Source: Planococcus citri
Lineage: Eukaryota > Arthropoda > Insecta > Hemiptera > Pseudococcidae
DNA length: 64,000 bases
Assembly (NCBI RefSeq): GCF_950023065.1
Contig: NC_088677.1
Span: forward strand, 29,595,230 to 29,659,229
Reading direction: 5' to 3'
Program-made: the position numbers and the translations under genes
Part shown: positions 35,402-46,139 of the stretch, piece after piece
How the letters are laid out: every line of letters starts with the position of its first letter
Numbering within the stretch: the first letter of the stretch is position 1
The notes under the pieces: generated by a model
What the model was told of the DNA's origin: nothing
What the model saw: the letters and a program-made list of their open reading frames with translations, nothing else
The model's database searches: none

Positions 35402-37468
35402 ATGGAATTCGACCATTCGCAAGAATCCTTTCCAGATTTTCATTTCATTCCACGGACTCTGCAGGATATAGCTGCATCAAAATACGCGTTCATTAGTTGG
35501 TGTAATTCCAGCGACCTTCCGCACATCCCGGCGAGTATTCGGTCGATGATCAAGGATAAGATCCAATCAATTAGTAAAGAGATCAAAAATTGGATTGACA
35601 ATTCTAGAATGTTCATAAAGGATAAACTACCTCGTGAAGTTATGATCAACTGTGTAGCTTTTGACTCAGCTGGCGGTATTTGCTCTAGAAGAACAGTGAA
35701 AAATTTACTGATGTTGAATTTGCCGGAATTCAATTTAGAGAGACAGTTTCAGATCGCTTGTTCGTATTGCATCGAGGAAGAGGTTGAACGTTTGTGGCCG
35801 TCGGTAAAAGATTATGAGCGATTCCGTAAATGCCATTTTAGCGTCCCTGATCATTATCAACACGTCGATTTGATGAACTATTGGTGTTCACGCATGAGAG
35901 GCGAATTAAAGAAATTCTATGGACCAGAACAAAAATCGCCCGAATGGTGTGCGCTTTACGAGCTGCTTTGTGACGTTGAGTTTTATGTAAGAAACTGGTT
36001 AGAAATCGAGTACTTTTGGAGTAAGTTGAACACACAAGAAAAAAGTTCTCTCATAGACAAAATTTGGATGGAGCAAGAAGAATTTTACTTCGAAGACGAA
36101 ACTTGGTTGAGGCAAGCTCCTACAAAACACACATCTCGTTTAATAATAATGTACTCGAATGATATGGTGCTGAAAAATTTTGTGAGATCAAAATGGTTTC
36201 TATTTATTGTATATTTTGCCATAGATGATGTCTATTGTCAATATGCTTTACAACTTTGGAACTACGACAAGAGTTCAATCGTTGAGGGTACCACCTTCTT
36301 GTATGAAATTTTATTGCCTTTATCGAAAGTGGCATATAAGTGTGAATATTCGAGGTATGCAGCGATCATACTCAAAGAAATATGGCTTTCTGCTGCGGAT
36401 CATTTGAAAGATTACGTTTCTTCGAACGAGGACGACGATAATGTTGAGAACTTGTTCAAAGAATGTTTAGATAATGCGTATGGTCCCCCTTTTGGTCGCG
36501 ATTTTGGTTTTTTGATCGAACTACTAAAAGATGCTGACTATGGAATCGGGCAAAAAATGTGGCGCAATTGGTGGCCAACTTTGATTCGTCTCGCCAAGAC
36601 CTCAGATCTGTGTGAATTGATGCCGTTGTGTTTTAACAATGTAAACGATGTTGTCAAGTTTAAAACAAACGAAATGTTGAATTACGGATTAATGCGACAT
36701 ACTTTCGAGGATTTCTTGGAATCGGAATTGTTCGAAGAGCTTTCTGAGTACCTGATGTTTTGTTGTTCGGATGCTGACGACGATAAACATGCGCGTATTG
36801 TAAGAACGAGAATAATTAGTCGAAACTTGAGCTGGATCATAGTGCGTAAGTCTGATCTCGCTTTAAGTAAATGTTTTCAATTTTTTGATGGTTGTTTTAC
36901 ATTGGAAGAAGCAGCCGAATTGCTGGAATGTCACCTTCCAGATAAAGAGACCGGTCTGTTGTCATTTTGGATTTCATTCAGCTGTTTTGAAACATTCGAC
37001 AGATTACTGCGTTGTTTGAAGTTTTCTGATCAACGATTGATGGAATTGAAGCGGTTTTTCAAGGAAAGATGTCGGCAGGTTTTGACGCTCGGTAATTTCA
37101 AATCATTATCCGTGGACGATTGGGATAACTTTCTGAAATGGTGTGACTTCAGTCCGAAAGAATTATCTGAATTGAGATGTAACATTCGGATGGATAATCT
37201 GCTCGAAAATTTTCTGATCAACATGTACAAGTTTTGGGTGGCGAGGCGGGACAGTCGTGATTCTTTTGTCGCTGTGTGTTTTGAAGGGATTGGTTTTTGT
37301 TCGATCGATGGATTTTTACTTTGGTATTTTGGAAGTGAACAAGCCGCGCAGGAGTACAAATCGCGTAAAAGGAATGATCACCGGAATAGCGAGGCGATGA
37401 AATTGTTTTTGAAATCAGATAAAAAGGTTCGATTATATTTTGATAGTTGGTTTTTTAGACAATTGTAG
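35402..37468 (+). CDS. Uncharacterised 688-aa helical protein, probable mealybug-expanded family
   Basis: This is the only long uninterrupted frame in the window and the only gene I would call intact. I start it at the ATG at 35402, in good context (A at -3, G at +4); the frame is open a little further upstream, to a TTG. It has 688 codons and ends in TAG. No signal peptide, transmembrane segment, zinc finger or catalytic motif is visible. The protein is rich in Trp, Cys, Phe and acidic residues and looks mostly helical. Notable segments are LPHIPASIRSMIKDKI (39-54), FQIACSYCIEEEVERLWPSV (116-135), NYWCSRMRGEL (159-169), IEYFWSKL (202-209), an acidic patch SSNEDDDNVEN (340-350) and a basic stretch EYKSRKRNDHR (651-661). 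The pattern of a CxYCxEEExxxLWPSV block followed by a YWxxRMRxEL block recalls a large family of hypothetical proteins in mealybug genomes (recollection, not searched). Function is unknown; intracellular location is inferred from the lack of sorting signals. It is intronless in the coding part, which could reflect retroposition, but the upstream intron argues against that. Confidence 0.85.
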   Translation: MEFDHSQESFPDFHFIPRTLQDIAASKYAFISWCNSSDLPHIPASIRSMIKDKIQSISKEIKNWIDNSRMFIKDKLPREVMINCVAFDSAGGICSRRTVKNLLMLNLPEFNLERQFQIACSYCIEEEVERLWPSVKDYERFRKCHFSVPDHYQHVDLMNYWCSRMRGELKKFYGPEQKSPEWCALYELLCDVEFYVRNWLEIEYFWSKLNTQEKSSLIDKIWMEQEEFYFEDETWLRQAPTKHTSRLIIMYSNDMVLKNFVRSKWFLFIVYFAIDDVYCQYALQLWNYDKSSIVEGTTFLYEILLPLSKVAYKCEYSRYAAIILKEIWLSAADHLKDYVSSNEDDDNVENLFKECLDNAYGPPFGRDFGFLIELLKDADYGIGQKMWRNWWPTLIRLAKTSDLCELMPLCFNNVNDVVKFKTNEMLNYGLMRHTFEDFLESELFEELSEYLMFCCSDADDDKHARIVRTRIISRNLSWIIVRKSDLALSKCFQFFDGCFTLEEAAELLECHLPDKETGLLSFWISFSCFETFDRLLRCLKFSDQRLMELKRFFKERCRQVLTLGNFKSLSVDDWDNFLKWCDFSPKELSELRCNIRMDNLLENFLINMYKFWVARRDSRDSFVAVCFEGIGFCSIDGFLLWYFGSEQAAQEYKSRKRNDHRNSEAMKLFLKSDKKVRLYFDSWFFRQL

Positions 37469-37682
37469 TTCGTAAGCTGTCTCGTCTGACAATTATTTTG
37501 ATGAAGTACTGTACGGGGCATATCTATTTGTAAAATAACTTGAAAGTAAAATATAAGTGTCGTAAATGTGTAGCTACATTTTTTTTTATCGTTCAATAAG
37601 ATTGTTAATTTTCAGATCATTTTTTAGTATGTACCTAGAATTTTCTTTGTGTTTTCTTGAAAATATTGAATTTTTTAAAAGA

Positions 37683-37688
37683 AATAAA
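37683..37688 (+). terminator. Candidate poly(A) signal AATAAA
   Basis: AATAAA lies 215 bases after the stop codon of the 688-residue gene and is followed by T-rich sequence, including a GTTTGTTTG tract about 45 bases on. It is the first canonical hexamer I find downstream of the stop. Confidence 0.5.
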
Positions 37689-37894
37689 TTCGATCAATTT
37701 TTGTAATTTTTTATGAGTAACGTATTTTGTTTGTTTGTTTTTTTCAATTATTTTAAAAAAATCTGCAATATTTGAATTGATCATTTTAATTTTACGCAAT
37801 TTGAATCCATTTATTTGTATGCTTATATTTTCATTTTGTTATTAATTATTTTTCGTAGGCTGCCTACACTATTCATTACCGCGATTTATTGCAT

Positions 37895-38775
37895 TTCTTG
37901 GCAAATTTATAAATCTCAATGTTTTCAAAACCTTGCCTAAAAGTTACGTCACGTTTCTTGCTAAGAATTCTAAAAAGTCTTTTTTCCAGAAAAAAAAAAC
38001 CGAAAAGTCTCGCTTTTTTGATTGGATTGTCAAAGATAACCAAACATAGAAAAAAGTTATGCTTTATGGACAAAAATTGCCAAAAAGTCTTGTTTTTTTG
38101 AAAAAAATTGATAACATATCGCTCTCGAACGAAATTGTTGTAAAATAATACTTCTTTCCTAAAAAATTCAGTATCCAAAGTTGACCTTTTTTGCTAAAAA
38201 TCACCTAAACATTCCGCTTTTCACCGAAATTTTCCAAAAAGTATCACTTTCTAACAATAATTCCCAAAAAGTGCTGCTTTTTGCAAAAATTGTAGCAAGT
38301 ATAGCATTGCCAAAAATTCTCTTTTTTTTAAAATTGCAAAAAATTTTAAAAAGTTGCTTTTTTACAAAAAATTGTTCCAACGTGTAATTTTTTCACCTGA
38401 AATATTGCTGAGAAGCCTTTTCTTTATCTGAATGTCAGGAGTTTCGCTTTTTGCCAGAAATTGCAAAATTCTCACTTTGCCCCAAATTTCCAAAGAAACC
38501 TTGATTTTTTTTCAAAAAATTGCAAAATCAATTTTTTTTGCAAAAATTGCGAAAAAGTATCACTTTTTTAACACTAAATTACCAAAAAGTCCTGTTTTTT
38601 GTTACAATATTATTGTAGAAATATCTTTTTAAATAAAAATAAAAATTTCTGGTTTTTTTCTGTGATTTTTTTTCTGCATTCAAAATAATGTTTTGCCCGT
38701 GTTTTGTTGCTTTTTTGGTTGTATTTTTGAGCTTTTTCGGTTTGAAAAAAAGTGCAAGCCCTGTTTTCGAAGAAC
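37895..38775. repeat. TTGCCAAAAAGT minisatellite, cluster 2
   Basis: About 880 bases of degenerate 30-36-base units contain TTGC(C/T)AAAAATT and AAAAAGT(C/A)T, ending in the same tail as cluster 1 (TTTTTTCTGCATTCAAAAT, GTTTTGTTGCTTTTTTGG). The units make repetitive peptides such as QKVLLF in open frames at 37919-38632, so none of these frames is a gene. The cluster starts about 200 bases beyond the poly(A) signal of the 688-residue gene. Confidence 0.65.
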
Positions 38776-38779
38776 AAGA

Positions 38780-40080
38780 TTGCATTTAATTGTCAAGCTT
38801 AATTAAATCGTTCTCTCCATTCGCTCAGGTCTTAGTTAGAGAAACAATACAAGCTCCGTAGTGATTGATATTTTGATTTTGATAGTAGGATATTATCAGA
38901 AAACCATCTCATGTTTTGTTATTAATTTCCATCCTTAACCTGGCTTAGCACAGAGCGAAAAACCATTCTTAACTTTAGCAGCGAAAGGGTTAACATCTGA
39001 AAATTCTATTTTTGATTCCCTTTTGAAATAATCCTCTCCTTTCCTCTCTCCCAACGCCATTCTTTTCCGTGAAAATTTAATTTCAATTTTTAAAAATCAC
39101 TCATGTACCTACATAAAATCATTAAACTCCCAATTTATGGCTACAAGTTGCAGATGAGATTGAAATTCTTGAAACATTTCAAATTCAAATTCCTTATGTA
39201 GCATCTTTAAAAATGAGCAAAACATTGTCCATAGAAGAGTGATATACGAGGAGTTCAAATTTGCCGACGATTCCAAAAATAAAAATGCTTGTGATGCGGA
39301 CATCACAAAGTACCTAATTGAAAAATTATTACCTAGTTTGAAAATTTTTTTCGACATTTGCCTTCTCGAAATAATCTTTGTAAACAATTCTAAAAAATGT
39401 ATGGTTTCCTCTCTCATAAAAAATTCCATTGTCGTAAAAATTTTGCTAATTTATGAAAAAATAAAATTCTAACATGGTAATCATTTTTCTTTGGCGGATG
39501 ATAATTATTTCTTAAAGCTATTCCGTGTTTAAAAGTATTCATAAAATTCTTAAAAATAAGTTGAAATAAATGAAAAAAAATCAAATTTATCATTTTTTTC
39601 AACTTGGAATTCGGAATGTTGGTAATATCAAATCAAACTATTTAGGTAAATCTATCAATTAACGGTCCAAAAAATTGCGCAATCAAATTAATTTATTAGT
39701 ACTTGAATTTATTTTGACATTTTTTTTTGAGATTTTTTTCAAAATTGGAAAATCTGGAATTTTGCTGAAGGCTTCAGAAGAATTTGAAACCGCCACAAAT
39801 CAATTTCAGAGGTTCAAAATATTGTATGAAATCAAATTTAAAATTCCTATCTCAATTTGGTCAATTTTTTTTGAAAAGATTCGACCTAAAAATACACACT
39901 TTTTCTCAATCATGTCAGAATTTGCCCTCAAAACTTGTGACTGATTAGAACATGGTCTAGACTGAAGATTACATTAGAGTTGAGGCCAGAGCCGGATTCA
40001 ACATTTTTGGACCCTAAGGAAGAATTTAAATTGTTTCCGCCAAAAAAATCGTCCACGTAATTAGGTATCAATTTTGAAAA
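38780..40080. other. Intergenic DNA, nothing firm
   Basis: The overlapping frames at 39109-39429 (minus, 106 residues) and 39239-39472 (plus) are antisense to each other and have no recognisable domain. A weak palindrome-family echo (GGAATTTTGCTGAAGGCTTCAGAAG) lies near 39754-39778. Confidence 0.4.
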
Positions 40081-40081
40081 T

Positions 40082-40115
40082 CCCCCCCCCCCCGACACAC
40101 ACACACACACACACA
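40082..40115. repeat. C12 run followed by (CA)10
   Basis: Twelve C bases at 40082-40093, one G, then alternating AC to 40115. The minus-strand frame at 39928-40116 starts inside this microsatellite (CVCVCV). Confidence 0.9.
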
Positions 40116-40139
40116 AATTAACAAAATCAAATTTTTCAC

Positions 40140-40310
40140 AAGAAAATTTTCAAAAAAATTGGAATACCAAATTTCAGCTCTCTCAGTCTATTTGGTAAAA
40201 TTTTGATTTTTTTTTTCGTTTTTGACCAAAGTTTGATTTTTTAAAAATTCATTAAAAATCAAAATCGTTTGTGAACTCAAAAACTTGATCTACTGTTTCC
40301 AACTTGGTAT
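40140..40310. repeat. Palindrome-family arm fragment, copy E
   Basis: TTTCAGCT, TTTGGTAAAATTTTGATTTTT, TTTTTGACCAAAGTTTGATTTTT and TTCATTAAAAATCAAAA follow in the same order as in the right arm of copy A (about 6770-6860). No outer end is preserved. Confidence 0.5.
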
Positions 40311-40901
40311 TCGAACAATTAAATCACCTCAATTCAAACCTGAGGGACAATTATTTCAGCTGATTTTCAAATTCTGTGATTTTAGAATTTTTTTTGATTT
40401 GCTATTGAAAATTAAATGTCACCAGTGTAAAAGTGACTTACGTAACTTTTCTCATAGGTAACAATTATAAAATTACTCACTTACGCATTCTCATAGGTAC
40501 GCGAGTTTGTATTATTCTATCATTTCTTTAAAGGAAATTTGAACTCACCTGAAACAAAGAAAAATTAAGGTGGATTAGTTGGTTATAAAATTATTGATCA
40601 ATCAACAGATATACGTACTGTAAGTATATGAAATACATAATAATGATCAAAGGTCAAAGTAAAAATTCTAACAATCTTCATGTTTAATAAAGAGCCAGAA
40701 ATGAATATTCACAAATTAAATATCATAAAAATTGTAAAATTGATTGTGAAAATCACTCAAAAATATCAAAAATTGATGGGCCATAAAAAATTTGAAAGAA
40801 TTAGATTATTGAAGAATACAAGAATTAATCGGAAATTTCTTAAAATTGATTGATGATTTGTCAAAACTGCAAAAAGCGGCATAAAATTTGTCCAATTAAC
40901 A

Positions 40902-40915
40902 CCCCCCCCCCCCCC
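40902..40915. repeat. C14 run
   Basis: A 14-base C run. Similar runs lie at 27862-27874 and 49896-49909, and a 16-base G run at 44787-44802. All stand in AT-rich sequence. Confidence 0.9.
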
Positions 40916-40919
40916 ATTA

Positions 40920-42800
40920 ATTGAAAATTACCAAAAGTTAGTCATGGTATCTAGTAACGGTTTTTTTTTTTTGAAAAATCACTACTTTTTTCAACGAAAC
41001 TTTCAGGAAGCTCAAAGTCAAATTTTTCACAGAAAAATTTTCAAAAAAATAGAAATTGAAAGAAAATTTGTATGCAAAGTATTTTTTTAAATTTCAATCG
41101 AAATCATTGAAAAAAAAACCAAAACAAATGAACGCATTAGTGAATTTTTTCACCAGAGGTATCTTTTTGACTAAATTCACTACTTTTTCACTACTTTCAC
41201 TACCTGTTAGATAGGTAGTAGGTACCCTGCTTAATCATCTATAACTTTGGTTGGTGCTTATTGAGCACTCTCTCATCAAGCGATATCTCAACGAAAAACC
41301 CACTTATCCCAATTGGTCAAAAATTCACCTTTAAACTGGCACTTTAGAAGGTACTCAACAAGCACTGGCCAAAGCTATAGGTGCTAAAAGTCATTTTTGG
41401 TCTTTCTAGAGTGATTTCAAGTTTCTGGAGAAAATTAAAAATCATTGGAGCCTCAAGTGAAAAAAGTTTGAGAATCGCTCCTAAAACAACTGCTTTAAAT
41501 TTTCAAAAATTTGCTAAAAATCCATAATTTGAACATTAAAATTCTGCACTTTGATCACAGGGATTTAATGACACGCTATTTCGATCCAGTTCGGTTTCGT
41601 TTAGGTAAATCAGAAAGTTCTCTTGCGAGAAATTTTTAATATGGGATACCCATCTGCCCTTACTTTTTAAATAAAATCGATTATCGGTCCTATAAACAAC
41701 AGTAGGTAGGTAGATAATTATAATACACACGAGGCATTTATCCGAGTGAGTAGCTGCCTATAGTATTTATTTGAAAAGTGAATCGTGATTATTTTTTACG
41801 CGTTTCATTAGCGTGCAAACATCATTCTCACAAATTTCTATTGTTTACTTAATACATGATTGGTGTAAAAATTATGAATAATTAAACGAAAAAGTTGTTG
41901 TTCTTCGCACGCTTCAGGTTATTCGATATGGGTTTGTTAGTACCTACATATGGATTTAGGTACTATAGGTTTAAGGTATATATGATACACGTATTAGTAG
42001 GTAGGTAGACTATGTACGTAGATATGTGAACCTAGGGTTATTCGTAGCAATGGTCAGAAATAGTAGGCCAAGTGACAAGGACAACGCGTTGTACAACGTT
42101 CACAATATATTGTAATATTAACGTGACAAGCATTAGGTATTAAAATTCTTCGATTTTTTAAAAATAATTTCATTTCATTCTTATTGGCGCTAAGTACATA
42201 GTAAGTACCTATCTAAGTACACGAGTACTTATAATGGGTATATTTTCCATGTTTGTAAAATGAACGAACGGTATAAAACGCATACTTTATCTACGAATTC
42301 AAGTTCAGTTCGTTGATCTTAGCGTACGAGGTCTTTTAATTGTAGTACAAGCACCTACATAAGTAGGTAACTCGATTAATCAGCACTTTTTCTTTCCTTC
42401 GGTTACGAAACGTTGGTGAGTACTATAGGTACCCCTTACCTACTCGTAGCGTGTACGTTAGCTCAGCGCGTTTTGGGAAATACGTGGAAAAAACTAATAA
42501 AACGTTTTTCATTTAGAATCATCATCAAAAATTATTATATGTGTCGGAGTTCGCAGCGTTCAATTTTATCAACCAATATCGTATCTTTTACAATCTACTA
42601 TAGGTACTTCACTTATGTTAAAGTTAGTAGAAACAAAATCTTCTTGTCAAAAAGTAAAACTTTCGACAAGTTTTCATTTCGTACGTCAATTTCTTTTCAC
42701 ATATAAAAGTACATATATGGAAAGCTACGTACGTAACAACTCAAAACGCTCACACTCGAGAAAATATTTTCCAACTTTTCGTCACATTTTTTCGGTATTT
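40920..42800. other. Intergenic DNA, nothing supported
   Basis: I see a palindrome-family echo near 41447 (TTGGAGCCTCAAG) and several AGGTAGGTAG words at 41700-42010. The frames at 42413-42706 and 42615-42875 start in ordinary AT-rich DNA, and the second ends in translated poly-T. Confidence 0.4.
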
Positions 42801-42804
42801 AATC

Positions 42805-42805
<1 letters not shown>

Positions 42806-42838
<33 letters not shown>
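42806..42838. repeat. Poly(T) run, 33 bases
   Basis: An uninterrupted T run; it could be the poly(A) tail of a minus-strand retroelement, but I find no element body to its right. Confidence 0.8.
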
Positions 42839-42839
<1 letters not shown>

Positions 42840-43834
42840 TACGATCTCGTGTTAAACTTTTGGTTGGTTCTTTAATAACTCGGATACTATTATTTTATAT
42901 TTATCTAACAACATTATCAACTTTAAAGCTGGCAAAAATTCCAAATATGGGTGCTTTTTATTAATGGCATTTTTGCACATAGCTTCGAGTAATTCATCAA
43001 TTAAATTATTCTGTCGAGTTAAACAATGAAAAACAATTTTACGATAGTATTATGAACGTGACTTTCATTTATTATATTCGTTTTTTGACTAAACGAGCCA
43101 TTAAAGTAGGTAGTTTGGATATTTTGAAATTATTTAAATATTCATATCAAATACAAGTACCTACCCACGTTATTTAACCTCCGCCAAAGTTTCGCTATGC
43201 TATAGATAGGTACGAATCTTTTTTTTTTTTTATTAGGTATTGTTTTGTATGGGTAATTGAAAACCATTCTGTTGTTTTAACTTAATACTTACACACGTTA
43301 CTAAATTTGATACCTAATATCTATGTGCATAAATATTAATAATGCAGCACGTTCAATACGTTTTATCCTAATTATGTCATTTATAATATTCCGCACTCGA
43401 GCTTTTTTTTTTCAAAAACGTTTGATCGTGAGATGAAAAACGTACACGTTCGTTAAAATCACTACTGTTCGTTCTGTAGAATTTAAATTTTTTTCAATGA
43501 TGAAAACGGTATTCTGTGTGCTTACCTAGCCATTTGCATATTGATGAAATGTTCCATGAATTCGGTCTCGATAGTTCAATATGGCGTGAAATGCAATGTA
43601 AACATTTGGGCAATGCTTGAAACTTTTTATTCGATGATTTTATCGACCATTTAACAATTTTGAATGCATATTTTGATTGTGGTTTTTTCCCTCGAGAACT
43701 GGAAAAATCCAAAAATTCATTATGGATTCCAGCCTTAGGGAAGGCGAGTCATGTCTCACGTGTGACATGACAGATTTTAAAACTTTTTCAAAATAAAAAC
43801 TACATACATGAGATGGTATGAAAGGGCTTGTACT

Positions 43835-44780
43835 TGGTTACAGGTACTAAAAGTAAGAACTCTTGGTTACTTTTTCAAAATTTTGAGGTACTGAAGTTAC
43901 TTTTTTTTAAAAATATGTCAAAAATTAAAACGGTCCGACCCTCGCTTTCTGCCAAAAATTGCAAAAGTCTCATTTATTGCCAAATTTTCCAAAAAAAACT
44001 CGTTTCTTATCAAAAATTTGATAAAAAAATTGTCATTTTTGGGAGGAAAATTTCCAAAAATTTCGCTATTTTGCCACAAATTGCTTAATACTTATGTCGT
44101 TCTTTTTAACAAAAAGATGGGAAAAGTCACGCTTATTCAATATCTAATAATTGCTTAAAAGTTCAGATTTTTGCTAAAAATTTGAAAAATTCTAGCTTAT
44201 TTTTACCAGAATTACTTTTTTACGAAAAATTTTTATTTTCTTTCATGAACTTACTTTTTTGCTAAAAATTGCTAAAAAGTTTCGTTGTTTTGCCAAACAT
44301 TTCTAAAATGCGATGCTTTTTCATAAAATTGTCATGGTTTCGCGTTTAGCCAAAAATATCAAAAAGTTTCACCATTTGACAAAAACGCCATAAAAGTTCG
44401 TTTTTTGCTAAAAAAAAATTGCTAAGAATTGTTGCTCATTTGCAAGAAGTTCCAAATAGTTTGTCTTTATGACTTTTTCTCTCAAAATTGCCGAAAAGTG
44501 TCTCACTTTTTTGCCAAAATGTAGAGAAAATGAGAACTTTCAAAAAGTCCTGTTTGTTGCTGAAATTGGCACAGTTTTAATTGAGAGTTTCACTATCCAG
44601 ATTTTAATTGGGATGTGTACTTATAAGTAATTTTTTTTATAAGAAATTCCATTGCAATGTTTTGTTTTGTTTTTTATGATTTTTTTTCCCATGTAAATGT
44701 AAATGTTGCTCGCATTTTGATTTTTTTTTTAAATTGGTTAATTTTTCAAACTTTTTACTTTTTTGGTTACTAAAGTTACT
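43835..44780. repeat. TTGCCAAAAAGT minisatellite, cluster 3
   Basis: The units are of the same type as clusters 1 and 2 (TTTGCCAAAAATTGC, AAAAAGTTTCG), more diverged. A tail with AATGTTTTGTTTTGTTTTTTATG near 44656 resembles those of the other clusters. It ends just before a 16-base G run (44787-44802). Confidence 0.55.
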
Positions 44781-44839
44781 TTGGGAGGGGGGGGGGGGGG
44801 GGTAAAAATGGAGTACGAGCTGTGAGACACGTCAGAAAA

Positions 44840-45505
44840 ATCTACTCTTCCGTCCCTCTTCAGCCTCCAAGATGACTCGAAACCCGACCAATCGATTTGA
44901 GTAGGTACTGATAATCATGCTACATATTAACCATATGTTGCTGCACCTTCCAATCGCAATTTTATCACATTTTAAATTTTAATTTAAAAAATAGACTAAA
45001 TTTTAATTTTTTTTTCAAAATCTGGAATTGCATTTTTCATTTTTTTTCAACTTTTCTTCAATTTGTCCTTGGTGCCTTTGTTTTTGTTGTTTTTTTCAAG
45101 ATTTCAGCTAAAAATTGTAAAAAAAAACTCCCCTCTATGGAAAATAACAACCATACTTAATAAGTATTAAAATTTCACATTTTCATAAATCAACAAAATT
45201 CTAATGACGCTGTTATTGCTTCATAGGAAGGAAGTCATAAATATTTCGGGGTCATTCGAAAAGACGACCATTTTGAAGAAGTTGAATTGGTACTTAAATA
45301 AGTACCACCTATAAAAAAATTCAAATCGAATAATTTTTTAATTTTTGATTTTTAATTTCAGTGTTACGAGTCAGTATCTACTTACTTATGTACTTTTGAA
45401 AATTTCAGCAAATCCAAAGAACACGAATTGCTTTTTGCTTTCATGGGTCGACGAGAAAGATTTGTGAATTTTAAAAGTTTTTGTTAATCATGAGACAATT
45501 CAAAC
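44840..45505. other. Intergenic DNA, nothing supported
   Basis: No gene, RNA or defined repeat is seen. Confidence 0.4.
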
Positions 45506-45509
45506 AAAA

Positions 45510-46135
45510 TTTAATTTGGAAGCTATCTAGTGCCTTCTTGGTGATCGATTTACCCAGCAGTGAACATAGATATGTGATCGATTTTGTACTTGATGACTTT
45601 TAGTTTTAGTCACTCAGTCACCAAGAAGTCACCAACACATAGAAAATTTATATTTGACTGTCTGAAAGACTTCTTGGAGACAGATTCAACAAAAGTCACC
45701 AAGCACAAAATCGATCACATTTGGTCACTGCTTTGTGAATCTGTCACTAAGAAGTCACCAAAATATAGAAGATTGATATTCCACTGTCTGGTGAATTTTT
45801 GGTGACCGATTTACCAGAAGTCACCAAAATTCATCGAAAGTCACCAAGCACAAAATCGATCACATTTGGTCACTGCTTGGTGAATCTGTCACCAAGAAGT
45901 CACCAAAATATAGAAAATCGATAGGTATTCCACTGTCTCGTGACTGGGCCAAATGTGATCGATTTTGTACTTGCTGACTTTTGGTGAATCTTGTTGACTT
46001 TGGTGAATCTGGGTGACTTTTGGGAAATCTGTCACCGAGAAGTCACCAAAGTATAGACAAACTGTCTGGTGACTTCTTGGTGACAGATTCACCAAGCAGT
46101 GACCATATGTGATCGATGTTGTACTTAGTGACTTT
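45510..46135. repeat. GTCACC/GGTGAC repeat cluster in both orientations
   Basis: A unit of about 100 bases is built from AAGTCACCAAGCACAAAATC, GATCACATTTGGTCACTGCT, GGTGAATCTGTCACC and AAGAAGTCACCAAAATATAG. It occurs in direct orientation at about 45690-45800 and 45836-45938, and in inverted form at about 45945-46000 and 46040-46135; partial copies lie at 45540-45640. The dense GTGAC/GTCAC words give many alternative hairpins. The frames at 45584-45805 and 45889-46095 (repeated SPKxxK or SPRSHQTV) are translated repeats. Confidence 0.7.
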
Positions 46136-46139
46136 TGAA

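Noticed and set aside
35440..37596. Minus-strand and alternative-frame ORFs over the 688-aa gene
   Set aside because: They are shadows of the long plus-strand frame, short and without recognised motifs.
37919..38632. A chain of plus-strand frames with QKVLLF-type repeats after the gene
   Set aside because: They derive from the AT-rich minisatellite, with frequent stops and no stable frame.
42806..42838. Tail of a minus-strand retroelement
   Set aside because: No element body, coding trace or target duplication is seen beside the T run; kept only as a homopolymer.
45584..46095. Short repetitive proteins with SPKxxK-like or SPRSHQTV motifs
   Set aside because: The peptide repeats follow exactly from the GTCACC DNA repeats, in both strands.
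45510..46135. CRISPR-like array
   Set aside because: Spacing is irregular, repeats occur in both orientations, and the window is eukaryotic with no cas genes.
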